This document shows positions 13,691-21,960 of a DNA stretch of 22,666 bases, piece by piece. Made by a program: the position numbers and the translations under genes. The stretch spans positions 1-22,666 of the forward strand of contig JAGLNE010000024.1 of the NCBI GenBank assembly GCA_023139655.1, read 5' to 3'. Every line of letters begins with the position of its first letter. Within the stretch, counting starts at the first letter, position 1. The DNA is from Candidatus Parcubacteria bacterium (GTDB lineage: Bacteria > Patescibacteriota > Patescibacteriia > Patescibacteriales > UBA12075). The notes under the pieces were generated by a model. It worked only from the letters and a program-made list of their open reading frames with translations, did no database searches and was not told where the DNA came from.

Positions 13691-15082
13691 TTATTTCCCC
13701 TTCTTCACAATCGGGAACTGAAGAGTAATTTGCGTGCCCACATTTTCTATAGAATCAACTGTGATCGTAGCGTTCATCATCTCTACCAAACGCTTGGTGA
13801 TCCACATCCCCAGACCGGTGCCGACAATATCTTTGGTTTTATCAGTTTTAATCCGATAAAACTTTTCAAACAGCCGCTCCCGGTCTTTACTTGACATACC
13901 TAGTCCCGTGTCTTTAACCTTTATCTCCAGTACTCGGCCGTCAAAACGAGTGTGAGTAAGCACCTGAATCTCGCCCGCGGGCGTATATTTAATCGCGTTG
14001 CCTATCAAATTAATCAACACCTGCTTAAACCGATCTTTATCAATGTTTATAATCGGCAAAACTTCTTTATGTGGTTGGAAATTAAGAGCCAACTTTTTAT
14101 TACCGGCCTGAACCATTAATTCGGCCACGGTTTCTTTCATTATTTGCGTCGGCTCTGTTGGTTCCGGATTCAGAGATATGCGTCCTTGTTCAATGCGGCC
14201 AACGTCCAAAAGGTCATCAACCAAAACGGCCAGCCGCTCAGAAGCGCTTGAAGCCATGGATAAAGCCTCTTTGATCTTGACATTAATCGGTCCCATTTCC
14301 CCGTTTATTACCATTGACAGAAACCCGGAAATACCGGTAATCGGGGTACGCAATTCATGGGTAGCCATTGAAACAAATTCATCTTTCATTTTGTCTACCT
14401 CCTTTACCTTTTTATAAAGCAGGGCATAGTCCCAAAGCCGAACCACGACCAGGAGAAACAGCATAACCACAAAAACCGTACCAATGAGTAAATAAATTGA
14501 AGCGTTCCGGTTATATCGGGTAAGTTCATCAACAATTTGAGAAGATAACTTGATAGTTAAGAGGGCCTGCTTTTCGTCATTAGTGTCGCGCATTGGTATA
14601 GCTACCAGCCAAAACCGATTTTGCTTATCATTCGTTAATTCAATATCTTCTCCAGATTCTTCCAAGTGAATTGAATCGGTGGCTAAACCGTCATTCTCCG
14701 GTTGTAGCCAGGCCAATTTATAAAAATAAGAGTTTAGTATATTTTCTACCTTTTCCTTGTTCGACGAAGCCACTATTTTAAAATCGTCTCCTTCCGGCCG
14801 GAGAACCGAGAGCTCCTGGATCTCGGCATTGCTTTCAAGCAATGCCTCAAGCTTTAGCTGAATAAAATATTCCCAGGGCAAATCCCCTTTCATTAAGGTG
14901 GAGATCGAACGCCCCACAGACAAGGCTTGGCGCTGAAGCACTACATCAATGCTGTGGTTGTATTTATTGATTATAAAAACCGTATTAAAAGTAATCAACA
15001 AAGGAATAATAATAATCAAAGTTACCCCATAAGCTAGCTGGGCGCTTTCTCTGTGTTTTTCCAAAAATGATTTTAAACTCAT
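13691..15082 (-). CDS. Membrane-bound sensor histidine kinase (orphan)
   Basis: A 463-residue kinase with TM1 at about 18-39, an extracytoplasmic sensor region at about 40-194 and TM2 at about 195-220. The dimerisation/phosphoacceptor helix has H242 in MATHELRTPITG. The ATPase domain has an N box NLIGNAIKYTP (358-368), G1 DTGLGM (391-396), F box ERLFEKFYR (402-410) and G2 GTGLGM (421-426). No HAMP or PAS is obvious, only a short coiled linker (VKEVDKMKDEF). The start overlaps the end of the large surface-protein gene by four bases (ATGA), implying translational coupling and a shared signalling role. No response regulator is encoded in this window. The sensor domain has no family I recognise. 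Confidence 0.93.
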   Translation of the reverse strand: MSLKSFLEKHRESAQLAYGVTLIIIIPLLITFNTVFIINKYNHSIDVVLQRQALSVGRSISTLMKGDLPWEYFIQLKLEALLESNAEIQELSVLRPEGDDFKIVASSNKEKVENILNSYFYKLAWLQPENDGLATDSIHLEESGEDIELTNDKQNRFWLVAIPMRDTNDEKQALLTIKLSSQIVDELTRYNRNASIYLLIGTVFVVMLFLLVVVRLWDYALLYKKVKEVDKMKDEFVSMATHELRTPITGISGFLSMVINGEMGPINVKIKEALSMASSASERLAVLVDDLLDVGRIEQGRISLNPEPTEPTQIMKETVAELMVQAGNKKLALNFQPHKEVLPIINIDKDRFKQVLINLIGNAIKYTPAGEIQVLTHTRFDGRVLEIKVKDTGLGMSSKDRERLFEKFYRIKTDKTKDIVGTGLGMWITKRLVEMMNATITVDSIENVGTQITLQFPIVKKGK

Positions 15083-17991
15083 ACGTTTTTACTACTCGCA
15101 GAGCGGCGCTTTTTAGTAATCATATAAACCCCGACAAACAATAACAGGCCGGAGAAAATCAAGCCGCCGACAAATATAAAATAAAAGTTGATCATTCGCT
15201 GCGACGACGAAGCGGGACTCAAGGGCGCGTCAACTAAAAAATCTTCAATTGACACAGCCCTGGCTTCTTTTATTAAAAAATTAAATGGCCGGCTCTTAGC
15301 CACTACTCGACCGGTGTTGTCATTTAAGGCAACATATATTTCGTGTTCGCCCTCGCTAAGTAAATTGCTAAATTCATATTGCCAATTACCATGCTCGTCG
15401 GCCCTGAGTGTAGTAACTACCGGCAAATCCGAATAAACATACAGGCTCACCACCCTGTTGGGAACAGCCCGGCCGCTCAACAAATAGCCTGTACCTTCTC
15501 CGGATTGAGGCTGATTGCTAACAGCGTCAACCGTATATTTTTCGCTTAACTCACCTTCGGTCTTGGGGTGCCCAAGCAACTCACCGCTAATGATTGCTAT
15601 ATCTATCGGAGCCAAACGTGTTTTGTCGAGAATCCCCGTGCCCAAAGGGTTGTATCCCTTAGCCACTTCCATCCCGTCTGTATAGCCGTCACCATCGGTG
15701 TCGGGATTATCCACCTTGGAGCCAATCCTTTTTTCTACGTCATCACCAAGGCCATCACCGTCGGTATCAATTACTAAAACTAGTGGAGCTACTTGGAGAA
15801 GCTCACCTATGTGAGTCAAAACCATTCTTTCTTTGGCGTCTACGGCCGATACCCTTACATTATCATTTGCCAAGGGTATAAAAAACTCCGGGTCATCAAC
15901 TTCTTCTTTTAGTTCTTTGATGCTAAACGCCTTGGCCTGAACTTTAAACTTCTCTTGTATTTGTTTAAAAACGTTTTGCTTAATTGCGATATCGCCTATG
16001 TAATCCTGACGCAAAATTTCCTGACACAGCCAATCATTCCCGCCTTGACACTCAATATTATTTGTATATTTATTGAATAAAAAATCCTTACATTCCCCCA
16101 CTTCTGATATTCCAGCTTCGGCGCAAACAGCCTGACTGTGCTTTTTAAACATATATTCATTACAATCTCCCCAAGATACCAAGCCTAAACTGTGGCACTC
16201 ATTGGTAATTAAAATTTCTCTTAAATAGTACGCACATTTATTTTTATCTTCAATACCAAGAGCTCTGCATCTGGGATGTAATTCTGATATAGTTACTGCC
16301 GTTTTTACTCGTGCTGGCATTGCGGCCTCTTCCTGGCTGAATTCTCTCTCCTGAGTTGACAAAAAATTCCGACAAGCTTCTGCTGAACCAATGTTAGCCT
16401 CGCGACAGATCTGCGGGAAAGAATTGGCCAGCAATACTTGCCTACATTCACTCTGGGTGCTAACCCCAGCCTGGCGGCAAACCAAGGGCATTGCTTGCTC
16501 ATATATAAATCTTTCGCACTCCAGAGGAGAGCCAATATTCGCCTCACGGCAAGCTAGGGGAATCCTAAGATAACGTTCACATTCTAAACCAACAATACCG
16601 CGCTCCCGACAAGCCGAATCAACCAATAAATAACTGATACATTTTAACGGCTCAAATATCCCTTGTTGCTGACATTCGGGATCTAGGCTGACAAAAATTC
16701 GGCAGCGTTCCCGGTCTAAAATCCCGGCTTCTCGACATTCAGGCATAAGTTCCTCGACTACCTCATCTGCTATTTCAACAATTTCGGCTTCAGTACTTAG
16801 AGCAGTCTCTTCTTCCATAGTATCATTTTCTTGAGTAGTACTACTCGAGCTGAATATTTCTGTTTCCTGATTATCGTCCACGGTTTCATCACCCATTGAA
16901 TCTTGGTTAAAAATCCGAACCGACAAAATATTTTCAGCCACAACTTGCCCGTCAACCATGGCTACTGCCCTAATATTATACGGTCCATCCGAAAAATCAT
17001 TAGTTAAGCAATCAAAATAATATTCCAACGAGGAACTTAATATTCCCGGATATTCTTTTTCAATCTCCCCGCTAACTATAAATTTAACGCCGTCAATGCC
17101 CTCACTGGTCTCCACTCTTATTCTCTGCTCTCCGGCCATTGGCTGGGGATAGTCTCCGATAAATTTAATAAGCAGGGGAATATCCACGCCAGTATCGTCG
17201 GAAATTTCTACAATCTCATCCTCCTTATAATTAACCTGGACACTATCCTGATAAACATTGTCCTCGTAAGCGGCTTCAACTTTAAGCATATATTCGCCAT
17301 AAGGATACTCATTAATCAACCAGATGCAAAAATATAAATAATTAGCGCTTACCAGACCCGGGTATTCACCGGGCTTTGCGCCAGAAACTGTAAACCTTAC
17401 CCAGTCCGGGTCAAAATTGCTCTGGGCTTTTATTTCTATTGGCTGTCCGGTAAATTCGGGGGTTGGCATTAATGAAATTTGCGGTTCAATCCCTGTCGTG
17501 CTATCTTCCTCTAGGGTAAACTCCGGGGAAGAAGTGCTGCCCGCTGTCTCTTCACTATTATTATCAATATTAATATTCAAATATATTTCAATATAGGACT
17601 GATCAGCGGCAAAAGCCCCGGCACTTAATCTGTAATTTCCGTTTGGGTAAATACTGCTGTCTAAATAATATTGATAAGTATTATCTCCCGTTAAAGTGCC
17701 GACCTGTGAATCTAGTAAAATACTGTCTTGCCAAAGCTTAAAAGTAACTTCAACCGCTTGATTAGTTTGTACCGTAAAATAATTTAGCTCGTTAATCGTT
17801 GTTTCTGACTCTAAAAATTCAATTGTTAGGAGTTCAGCCTCATGGTCCTGGCTATCCGGAGTGGTGGATGCGGTCATTTCGGCGTGTGCTAAACCAGTTT
17901 GGAAAAACAAAAAAACCGCCAGGTATAAACCTAAAACGGCTACAAAGATAGATAAAAATTTCCAATTGCTTGGATTACTTAATTTTCGCAT
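15079..17991 (-). CDS. Large membrane-anchored surface protein with Ig-like modules, Cys-pair repeats and TSP3-type calcium repeats
   Basis: A 970-residue exported protein. A signal peptide occupies residues 1-37 (probable cleavage after GLAHA). Three beta-rich, Ig-like stretches lie at about 54-142, 168-256 and 272-362; the last two share a VSG...EYPG(L/I) pattern. A Ser/Thr/Glu-rich linker follows (363-412). Then come ten cysteine pairs between 419 and 656, eight with exact C-x10-C spacing and consensus CREAGI...EC. Two DxDGDG calcium-binding repeats of bacterial TSP3 type lie at 742-754 and 761-782. A C-terminal beta domain (about 818-906), a TM helix (about 933-958) and a KKRR stop-transfer end the protein. 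It should be anchored with almost all of its mass outside the cell. Its stop overlaps the kinase start. Ligand and function are unknown. Confidence 0.9.
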   Translation of the reverse strand: MRKLSNPSNWKFLSIFVAVLGLYLAVFLFFQTGLAHAEMTASTTPDSQDHEAELLTIEFLESETTINELNYFTVQTNQAVEVTFKLWQDSILLDSQVGTLTGDNTYQYYLDSSIYPNGNYRLSAGAFAADQSYIEIYLNINIDNNSEETAGSTSSPEFTLEEDSTTGIEPQISLMPTPEFTGQPIEIKAQSNFDPDWVRFTVSGAKPGEYPGLVSANYLYFCIWLINEYPYGEYMLKVEAAYEDNVYQDSVQVNYKEDEIVEISDDTGVDIPLLIKFIGDYPQPMAGEQRIRVETSEGIDGVKFIVSGEIEKEYPGILSSSLEYYFDCLTNDFSDGPYNIRAVAMVDGQVVAENILSVRIFNQDSMGDETVDDNQETEIFSSSSTTQENDTMEEETALSTEAEIVEIADEVVEELMPECREAGILDRERCRIFVSLDPECQQQGIFEPLKCISYLLVDSACRERGIVGLECERYLRIPLACREANIGSPLECERFIYEQAMPLVCRQAGVSTQSECRQVLLANSFPQICREANIGSAEACRNFLSTQEREFSQEEAAMPARVKTAVTISELHPRCRALGIEDKNKCAYYLREILITNECHSLGLVSWGDCNEYMFKKHSQAVCAEAGISEVGECKDFLFNKYTNNIECQGGNDWLCQEILRQDYIGDIAIKQNVFKQIQEKFKVQAKAFSIKELKEEVDDPEFFIPLANDNVRVSAVDAKERMVLTHIGELLQVAPLVLVIDTDGDGLGDDVEKRIGSKVDNPDTDGDGYTDGMEVAKGYNPLGTGILDKTRLAPIDIAIISGELLGHPKTEGELSEKYTVDAVSNQPQSGEGTGYLLSGRAVPNRVVSLYVYSDLPVVTTLRADEHGNWQYEFSNLLSEGEHEIYVALNDNTGRVVAKSRPFNFLIKEARAVSIEDFLVDAPLSPASSSQRMINFYFIFVGGLIFSGLLLFVGVYMITKKRRSASSKNV

Positions 17992-18011
17992 ATTTTATTT
18001 TTATTTTTGCC

Positions 18012-18036
18012 TGACCGCCTAATCGGCGGGTTTTTA
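18012..18036. other. Hairpin in the 5' leader of the surface-protein gene
   Basis: CCGCC and GGCGG pair around a five-base loop directly downstream of the predicted transcription start. The T-run lies on the plus strand only, so on the minus-strand mRNA it is a 5' stem-loop rather than a terminator. It may stabilise the transcript or stop stray plus-strand transcription. Confidence 0.5.
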
Positions 18037-18044
18037 CTATAATT

Positions 18045-18073
18045 ATTATATCATATCCAGACCCGCTTGTCAA
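18045..18073 (-). promoter_or_regulatory. Consensus promoter of the surface protein/kinase operon
   Basis: On the minus strand: TTGACA (18068-18073), 17-base spacer, TATAAT (18045-18050). Both boxes are perfect, making this the strongest promoter in the window for a protein gene. Transcription should begin near 18038, about 47 bases before the ATG. Confidence 0.9.
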
Positions 18074-18122
18074 CGCAAAATTCGGTACATTCAACTCTGA
18101 AGTGCAACAATTTCATAAATTT

Positions 18123-18208
18123 TGTCATTCTGAATGAAGCGAAGCGCAATGAAGAATCTCGTGATTAGTACTTTAAACTCGGGATTCTTCGCTGCGCTCA
18201 GAATGACA
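18123..18208. repeat. REP-like inverted repeat, family B copy 1
   Basis: Outer arms TGTCATTCTGA and TCAGAATGACA are exact complements, and GAAGAATC/GATTCTTC pair further in. The left arm carries about ten extra bases (ATGAAGCGAA). It sits between the RNA methyltransferase gene end and the promoter of the surface-protein gene. It shares arms with the element at 19782-19874. Confidence 0.85.
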
Positions 18209-18227
18209 TAATCTCAGTGAGTATTTA

Positions 18228-19013
18228 CTAAATCCGCTGCCGCAGGGCTTCATAAGTTAAAATTGCGGTACTGACCGAGGCATTAAGCGAATCTATTTTG
18301 CCCAGCATAGGCAGTTTTATCTGCTTATCCGCGTTATTTAGCCAGAATGCGGAAAGGCCGTCATGCTCAGTGCCCACAACTATAGCCAGGGCATTGGTCA
18401 TGTCCTCATTAGAATAGATGTCATTGGCAGCCGGTGTAGCTGAGAGTATATTAATTTTATTTTCTTTAAGCCAGCTCAAGGCCTCAGAGTTTGAGGCAAT
18501 CGCTACTGGCACACTAAACAATGTCCCCAAGCTGGACCGGATAACGTTCGGGTTATAAATATCAGTCTGCGCGTCGCACACAATAAGCGCGTCTACCCCG
18601 GCAGCGTCAGCGGTTCGGAGAATCGCCCCTAAGTTACCAGGCTTCTCCACTGACTCCAAAACAATAATTAAGGCTGGTTTATCTTTGTTTAATTTTATTC
18701 CCGCTAAATAATTTTCCGGCCGGCTAATCACGGCTAAAAACCCATCCGGATTATCGCGGTAAGAAATTTTATCAAACACTTCCTCGCTTACTAGAATCGT
18801 CTCTTGACTTAGCAGTGAGTCCGGAGAATGCCTTTTGTCAGCATATTCTGCGCAATAAAAAAGTTGCTGCGCTGAGTGGCCACTATTTTGAGCCAGCTTT
18901 ATCTCCTGATATCCTTCAACCAATATTTCACTTCGTTTACGCCGTTCGCTAGGCTTGCGAAGCTTAACTGTTTCTTTTATTAACGGATTTTGTAAACTGT
19001 TTATTGTTTTCAT
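18228..19013 (-). CDS. TrmH/SpoU-family RNA 2'-O-methyltransferase
   Basis: A 261-residue protein from the chosen ATG (MKTINSLQNPLIKE); the frame stays open 19 codons further upstream only through a repeat element. The N-terminal part (to about residue 95) is the RNA-binding substrate domain common to rRNA members. The catalytic trefoil-knot domain shows motif 1 EKPGNLGAILRTADAAGVD, motif 2 IVVGTEHDGLS and motif 3 KLPMLGKIDSLNASVSTAI followed by YEALRQR. These motifs make SAM-dependent 2'-O-methylation of rRNA or tRNA ribose very likely; the exact nucleotide cannot be told. A GGAG lies nine bases before the ATG. It follows the SdpI-like gene on the minus strand, with about 100 bases of repeat between. 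Confidence 0.92.
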   Translation of the reverse strand: MKTINSLQNPLIKETVKLRKPSERRKRSEILVEGYQEIKLAQNSGHSAQQLFYCAEYADKRHSPDSLLSQETILVSEEVFDKISYRDNPDGFLAVISRPENYLAGIKLNKDKPALIIVLESVEKPGNLGAILRTADAAGVDALIVCDAQTDIYNPNVIRSSLGTLFSVPVAIASNSEALSWLKENKINILSATPAANDIYSNEDMTNALAIVVGTEHDGLSAFWLNNADKQIKLPMLGKIDSLNASVSTAILTYEALRQRI

Positions 19014-19046
19014 GTCATCGTGCTCCGCACATCCCGCGAATCCCAA

Positions 19047-19104
19047 CTCGCCACTACAAATGGCGAGCATACGAATAGAAATAATGTATGCGGGTCATAC
19101 GAAT
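19047..19104. repeat. Compound hairpin repeat upstream of the RNA methyltransferase gene
   Basis: CTCGCCA/TGGCGAG (19047-19053, 19061-19067) and GCATAC/GTATGC (19067-19072, 19086-19091) form two adjacent stems, and CATACGAAT occurs twice in direct orientation (19068, 19096). It fills the spacer between the SdpI-like and RNA methyltransferase genes. Confidence 0.65.
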
Positions 19105-19110
19105 TAAATT

Positions 19111-19773
19111 TTACTTATTTTTTTCTTCTTGCCGATAGGCAATATATGAATAAATCACAGTACCGACTACTATAAATCCGATAGCTGCAAAAAATATTAT
19201 CATCCGATACGCAACCGGCACAAAGATGGTCGAAGCAATCATCGCGCCACCCAGTATAAATACTTTACCGCCAACCCGATGGGTTTTGTTCCAAACTTCT
19301 TCGCTAGACAAGGTCCAAGGCGTGCGAATACCCATAAACCAATTAGGCTTGATCTTACTCATGTAATTACCGAGTAATATAAAAAGTGCTCCCACCATGA
19401 TCGGTATCCAAAGTTCGATCCGAATATTGTAGCCAAGCGCATTAAAGCTGGCGATAAAATACATGACTGCCATAAAAAACACCAAAACAGTCTTAAGGGC
19501 ATGATAGACTTTGCGAAATTGGTCATAGCGCTTCTTTTTAGGATCAATATAAGGGATAATAAGAAACATCAAGTACATACCTAAAATTATCCCAGGAAAC
19601 AAAAAGGCTCCAAGCGTCTTTGATCCATAGTTATCAACCTCTCCAGCCACGTTCCAATGGATCGGCACTTGTTCCGGAAAATTGGCGTAAAAATAGAAAG
19701 ACGAAATAATTGCGAGTATTACAATAATAACCGGCAATATTTCGGTTTTAATTGTAGGTTTTATTGGATTCAT
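19111..19773 (-). CDS. SdpI-family integral membrane protein (DUF1648 + SdpI domains)
   Basis: A 220-residue membrane protein with about six hydrophobic segments. After the first helix it has the DUF1648 signature VPIHWNVAGEVDNYGSK. The C-terminal half has the SdpI hallmark GNYMSKIKPNWFMGIRTPWTLSSEEVWNKTHRVGG. In Bacillus subtilis SdpI gives immunity to the SdpC killing peptide and signals by sequestering the repressor SdpR; many homologues have no known toxin. Here an SdpR-like ArsR gene is directly upstream on the same strand, which supports a signalling/immunity module. The start at ATG (MNPIKPTIK) follows an AGGAAA ribosome site; the longer open frame runs into a repeat element. No SdpC-like gene is present in the window. 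Confidence 0.9.
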   Translation of the reverse strand: MNPIKPTIKTEILPVIIVILAIISSFYFYANFPEQVPIHWNVAGEVDNYGSKTLGAFLFPGIILGMYLMFLIIPYIDPKKKRYDQFRKVYHALKTVLVFFMAVMYFIASFNALGYNIRIELWIPIMVGALFILLGNYMSKIKPNWFMGIRTPWTLSSEEVWNKTHRVGGKVFILGGAMIASTIFVPVAYRMIIFFAAIGFIVVGTVIYSYIAYRQEEKNK

Positions 19774-19781
19774 ATGTTTCC

Positions 19782-19874
19782 TGTCATTCTGAGTCCGCGA
19801 AGCGGACGAAGAATCCCGTGATTTGTGCACCTAAGACGAGATCCTTCTCCGCCAGCCGGCGGATCAGGATGACA
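19782..19874. repeat. REP-like inverted repeat with nested hairpins, family B copy 2
   Basis: TGTCATTCTGA on the left pairs with TCAGGATGACA on the right with G-T compensation, and GAAGAATCCCGT pairs with ACGAGATCCTTC in the same tolerant way. Each arm holds its own mini-hairpin (GTCCGC-GAA-GCGGAC; TCCGCC-AGCC-GGCGGA). It separates the ArsR and SdpI-like genes and abuts the ribosome site of the latter. Confidence 0.87.
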
Positions 19875-19881
19875 CTGTAAT

Positions 19882-20142
19882 CTATTTAAAAAATTTAATT
19901 AAGGTTTTAGCGGTTTGCTCAAAGACGCTTAAATTCAACGAATAAATTAATTCTTGTCCTTTGCGTTGAAAGGTTACCAGGCCCGCTTGTTTTAAAATAT
20001 TTAAATGGTGCGACAAAGACGGCATTGTGATATCAAAATGCTTTAATATCTCACTAACCGACATGTCTTTCTTTTTTAATATCTCCAAAATCTTCCGACG
20101 GCTAGGGTCAGCCAGGGCTTGAAATGTAATATTTAAAGTCAT
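19882..20142 (-). CDS. ArsR-family repressor, SdpR-like
   Basis: A winged-helix repressor of about 86 residues. ITFQALADPSRRKILEILKKKDMSVSEILKHF and MPSLSHHLNILKQAGLVTFQRKGQELIYSLNLS (in two parts here) give the helix-turn-helix and the beta wing. The wording ALADPSRRKIL...SVSEI...SHHLNILKQAGLV matches the SdpR branch and the protein lacks the cysteine metal site of ArsR proper. The start is uncertain by two codons: ATG at 20142 or at 20148; a TTG at 20163 would be almost at the transcript start. A perfect inverted repeat ATTTAGA-N6-TCTAAAT over the transcription start is the likely autorepression operator. An SdpI-like membrane gene follows, past a repeat. Confidence 0.9.
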   Translation of the reverse strand: MTLNITFQALADPSRRKILEILKKKDMSVSEILKHFDITMPSLSHHLNILKQAGLVTFQRKGQELIYSLNLSVFEQTAKTLIKFFK

Positions 20143-20153
20143 AATCATTAGAT

Positions 20154-20199
20154 ATTTAGACAACTATCTAAATTATAGCACGGCCATTTATTTTGTCAA
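20154..20199 (-). promoter_or_regulatory. Promoter and operator of the SdpR/SdpI-like pair
   Basis: On the minus strand: TTGACA (20194-20199), 16-base spacer, TATAAT (20172-20177), both perfect. The inverted repeat ATTTAGA-N6-TCTAAAT (20154-20173) covers the end of the -10 box and the start site, as expected for an ArsR-type autorepressor. Confidence 0.87.
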
Positions 20200-20212
20200 G
20201 GGTGGAGTGTAA

Positions 20213-20239
20213 AAATCATGCGATTAATCACGTGATTTT
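20213..20239. other. Hairpin near the ArsR promoter
   Basis: AAATCA and TGATTT, with weaker inner pairs, form a hairpin with T-rich flank on the plus strand, just upstream of the ArsR -35 box. It may be a second terminator in the pyrE-arsR spacer. Confidence 0.4.
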
Positions 20240-20250
20240 TTTATTTTCCA

Positions 20251-20290
20251 AAGAAAAAAGAGGAGACAACGCTTTTCCACGCATCTCCCC
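20251..20290 (-). terminator. Rho-independent terminator of pyrE
   Basis: On the minus strand GGAGATGCG pairs with CGTTGTCTCC (one bulge, two G-T pairs), followed by TCTTTTTTCTT. It lies about 40 bases after the pyrE stop. Confidence 0.72.
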
Positions 20291-20330
20291 TTATAATATT
20301 TTCTTTTTAATTTATTTTGAAATAACAAAC

Positions 20331-20888
20331 TTACGCGAAGCCCCCTGCTTCCATTAATTCATCTCTGGTGATAACAGCGGTGGCATCATTAATATACTTA
20401 CGGATATTTTCCAGCCCACCCTCTTGCCGATCTACCAGAATCACAACTTTGAAAACTTCCAGACCTGATTCACGCGCTCGTCTGATCGCTCTAACAGTAG
20501 ACCCGCCGGTTGTAACCACATCATCAATAATTGCAACTGGAGTACCTGGATCCACATCCCCTTCTACCCATTTAATGATCCCGTGATCCTTTTTTTCTTT
20601 GCGGATAGAAAATGCCTTGATCGCCCCGCCTCTAAGCTCGGAAGCAAACGCGGTTGCTACCGCAATAGGGTCAGCCCCGAAAGTCAAACCGCCCACGGCA
20701 TTCACGCCGGCATCAACAATGGCATCGTACATTAGATGTCCGACCAGAAACATACCGCGGGGATGCAATGTCGTCGGCTTGCAATCAACATAGAATTTGC
20801 TCATGCGCCCGGAAACCAGTTTAAATACCGGCTCCTCAGAATACTTAAACGATTTTTCCAATAACATAGCGATTAATTCTTTTCTCAT
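20331..20888 (-). CDS. pyrE: Orotate phosphoribosyltransferase
   Basis: Converts orotate and PRPP to OMP. From the chosen ATG ([10 protein letters not shown]) the protein is 185 residues. The PRPP-binding loop [14 protein letters not shown] is at residues 118-131, and the flexible catalytic loop is around [10 protein letters not shown] (94-103), with the lysine and histidine of this family. This start is preferred because GGGGAGG lies eight bases before it; an in-frame GTG at 20897 would overlap both that ribosome site and the pyrD stop. The gene starts five bases after the pyrD-like stop, so the two form an operon, and a terminator follows. Confidence 0.95.
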   Translation of the reverse strand: MRKELIAMLLEKSFKYSEEPVFKLVSGRMSKFYVDCKPTTLHPRGMFLVGHLMYDAIVDAGVNAVGGLTFGADPIAVATAFASELRGGAIKAFSIRKEKKDHGIIKWVEGDVDPGTPVAIIDDVVTTGGSTVRAIRRARESGLEVFKVVILVDRQEGGLENIRKYINDATAVITRDELMEAGGFA

Positions 20889-20893
20889 TTCAT

Positions 20894-21880
20894 TCACCTC
20901 CCCAACAATTCATTGCCGGTTTGTATTATACTTTGTACGTTCCAGGGCCGTAAGATAGAAACTGACCCAAATTCTATGGCTGTTGCGCCGGCATCTATAT
21001 AATCTCTGACATCCCTGCTGCAAAGTATTCCGCCGCCAGCCTTGATTGGCATGGACACGCCTTTTTCCCGAACGTTTTTTAACCAATCCAACACGATCGG
21101 CTTGAGCGGTTTGCCAGAAAGAGCTCCACCGCCCAAATGTTTCAAAGGCGACTCTGTGCTGCCAAACAACTTTTGCCAGTCAATCTGGCCAGCCATCTCC
21201 CCCCAATGAATCGTGTTTGAGCAGGTTAACCAATCACATAACCCTGAAGCTTCAATTTCCTTGATAAATTCAACACCGGCCTCAATGGCATCAACTACTC
21301 CGACTTTCAAATCAATTGGCACTGACAATCGTTGAAATTTCTCTAAAATAGCCAATGAGTCTTTTAACATGCTCTTAGTGGAGTATTCTGTATTTGAGCA
21401 TGACACGTTAATCTGGACACCAAATGGCGCTTTAAATTCCGATTTAGATACTTCAAGCAAACTAGCAAAAAACGCTGCTTCTTTCAATCTTTCTTTTAAT
21501 GTTTTACCAAGGCTCATGAACGAGATCATAAACGGCTTTGTTCTGTTTTGCCATTTATTCCTCATAAGTAAATCAACAGCACCTGGCCCGCTTAAATCCA
21601 CGGAATTAAGGACCAATCCTTTCCGAAAATAAACTCTAACATGATCAGGAAACATCTTTTTTGGTTGCAGTTCGTCAGTAAGAGGCATGCCGTCTTCTCT
21701 TTTTAAAAGCGTAGTTGTTTTAGAAACAAACGTTGAGCCAGTAAAATCAAACCATCCCAAGCGTCTTACTTTCCACTTTCCAAACAGCAGTTTATACAAG
21801 CGATGAATCGGCCAACCCTCTCCAAAAAAATTTAATGTGCCAGATGCGGCAAATACCACCTTTGATTTTAATCCTTTCAT
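20894..21880 (-). CDS. Dihydroorotate dehydrogenase-like flavoprotein
   Basis: A 328-residue FMN-binding TIM-barrel protein. The signature N158-V-S-C-S-N163 corresponds to the substrate-binding NxSCPN motif but has Ser for Pro. SNT at 221-223, [11 protein letters not shown] (251-261) and the phosphate-binding [10 protein letters not shown] (281-290) plus [10 protein letters not shown] (301-310) match the DHODH family. The first 70 residues are unusual, with [12 protein letters not shown] (47-58) in the FMN region. No class 2 membrane helix is present, so it is probably soluble. The adjacent pyrE gene supports oxidation of dihydroorotate to orotate, though the electron acceptor is unclear because no pyrK-type gene is in the window. 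GGGAGGA precedes the ATG by seven bases. Confidence 0.85.
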   Translation of the reverse strand: MKGLKSKVVFAASGTLNFFGEGWPIHRLYKLLFGKWKVRRLGWFDFTGSTFVSKTTTLLKREDGMPLTDELQPKKMFPDHVRVYFRKGLVLNSVDLSGPGAVDLLMRNKWQNRTKPFMISFMSLGKTLKERLKEAAFFASLLEVSKSEFKAPFGVQINVSCSNTEYSTKSMLKDSLAILEKFQRLSVPIDLKVGVVDAIEAGVEFIKEIEASGLCDWLTCSNTIHWGEMAGQIDWQKLFGSTESPLKHLGGGALSGKPLKPIVLDWLKNVREKGVSMPIKAGGGILCSRDVRDYIDAGATAIEFGSVSILRPWNVQSIIQTGNELLGR

Positions 21881-21960
21881 AATCCATTCCTCCCATATAT
21901 GAATTTCCGTTAAATATCAACAAAATAGCCAAAAATATTATTATTTCAAGGTACAAGCAC

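Noticed and set aside
15079..15082. UGA recoding as in Gracilibacteria or Absconditabacteria
   Set aside because: TGA ends the surface-protein gene at a classic ATGA overlap and also ends the pyrD-like gene; no conserved protein needs read-through of TGA.
19014..19070. Longer N-terminus for the SpoU-family methyltransferase
   Set aside because: The added codons run through repeat DNA; the ATG at 19013 begins the conserved INSLQNPLIKE segment and has GGAG upstream.
19774..19830. Longer N-terminus for the SdpI-like protein
   Set aside because: The added 19 codons lie in the REP-like element, and AGGAAA precedes the ATG at 19773.
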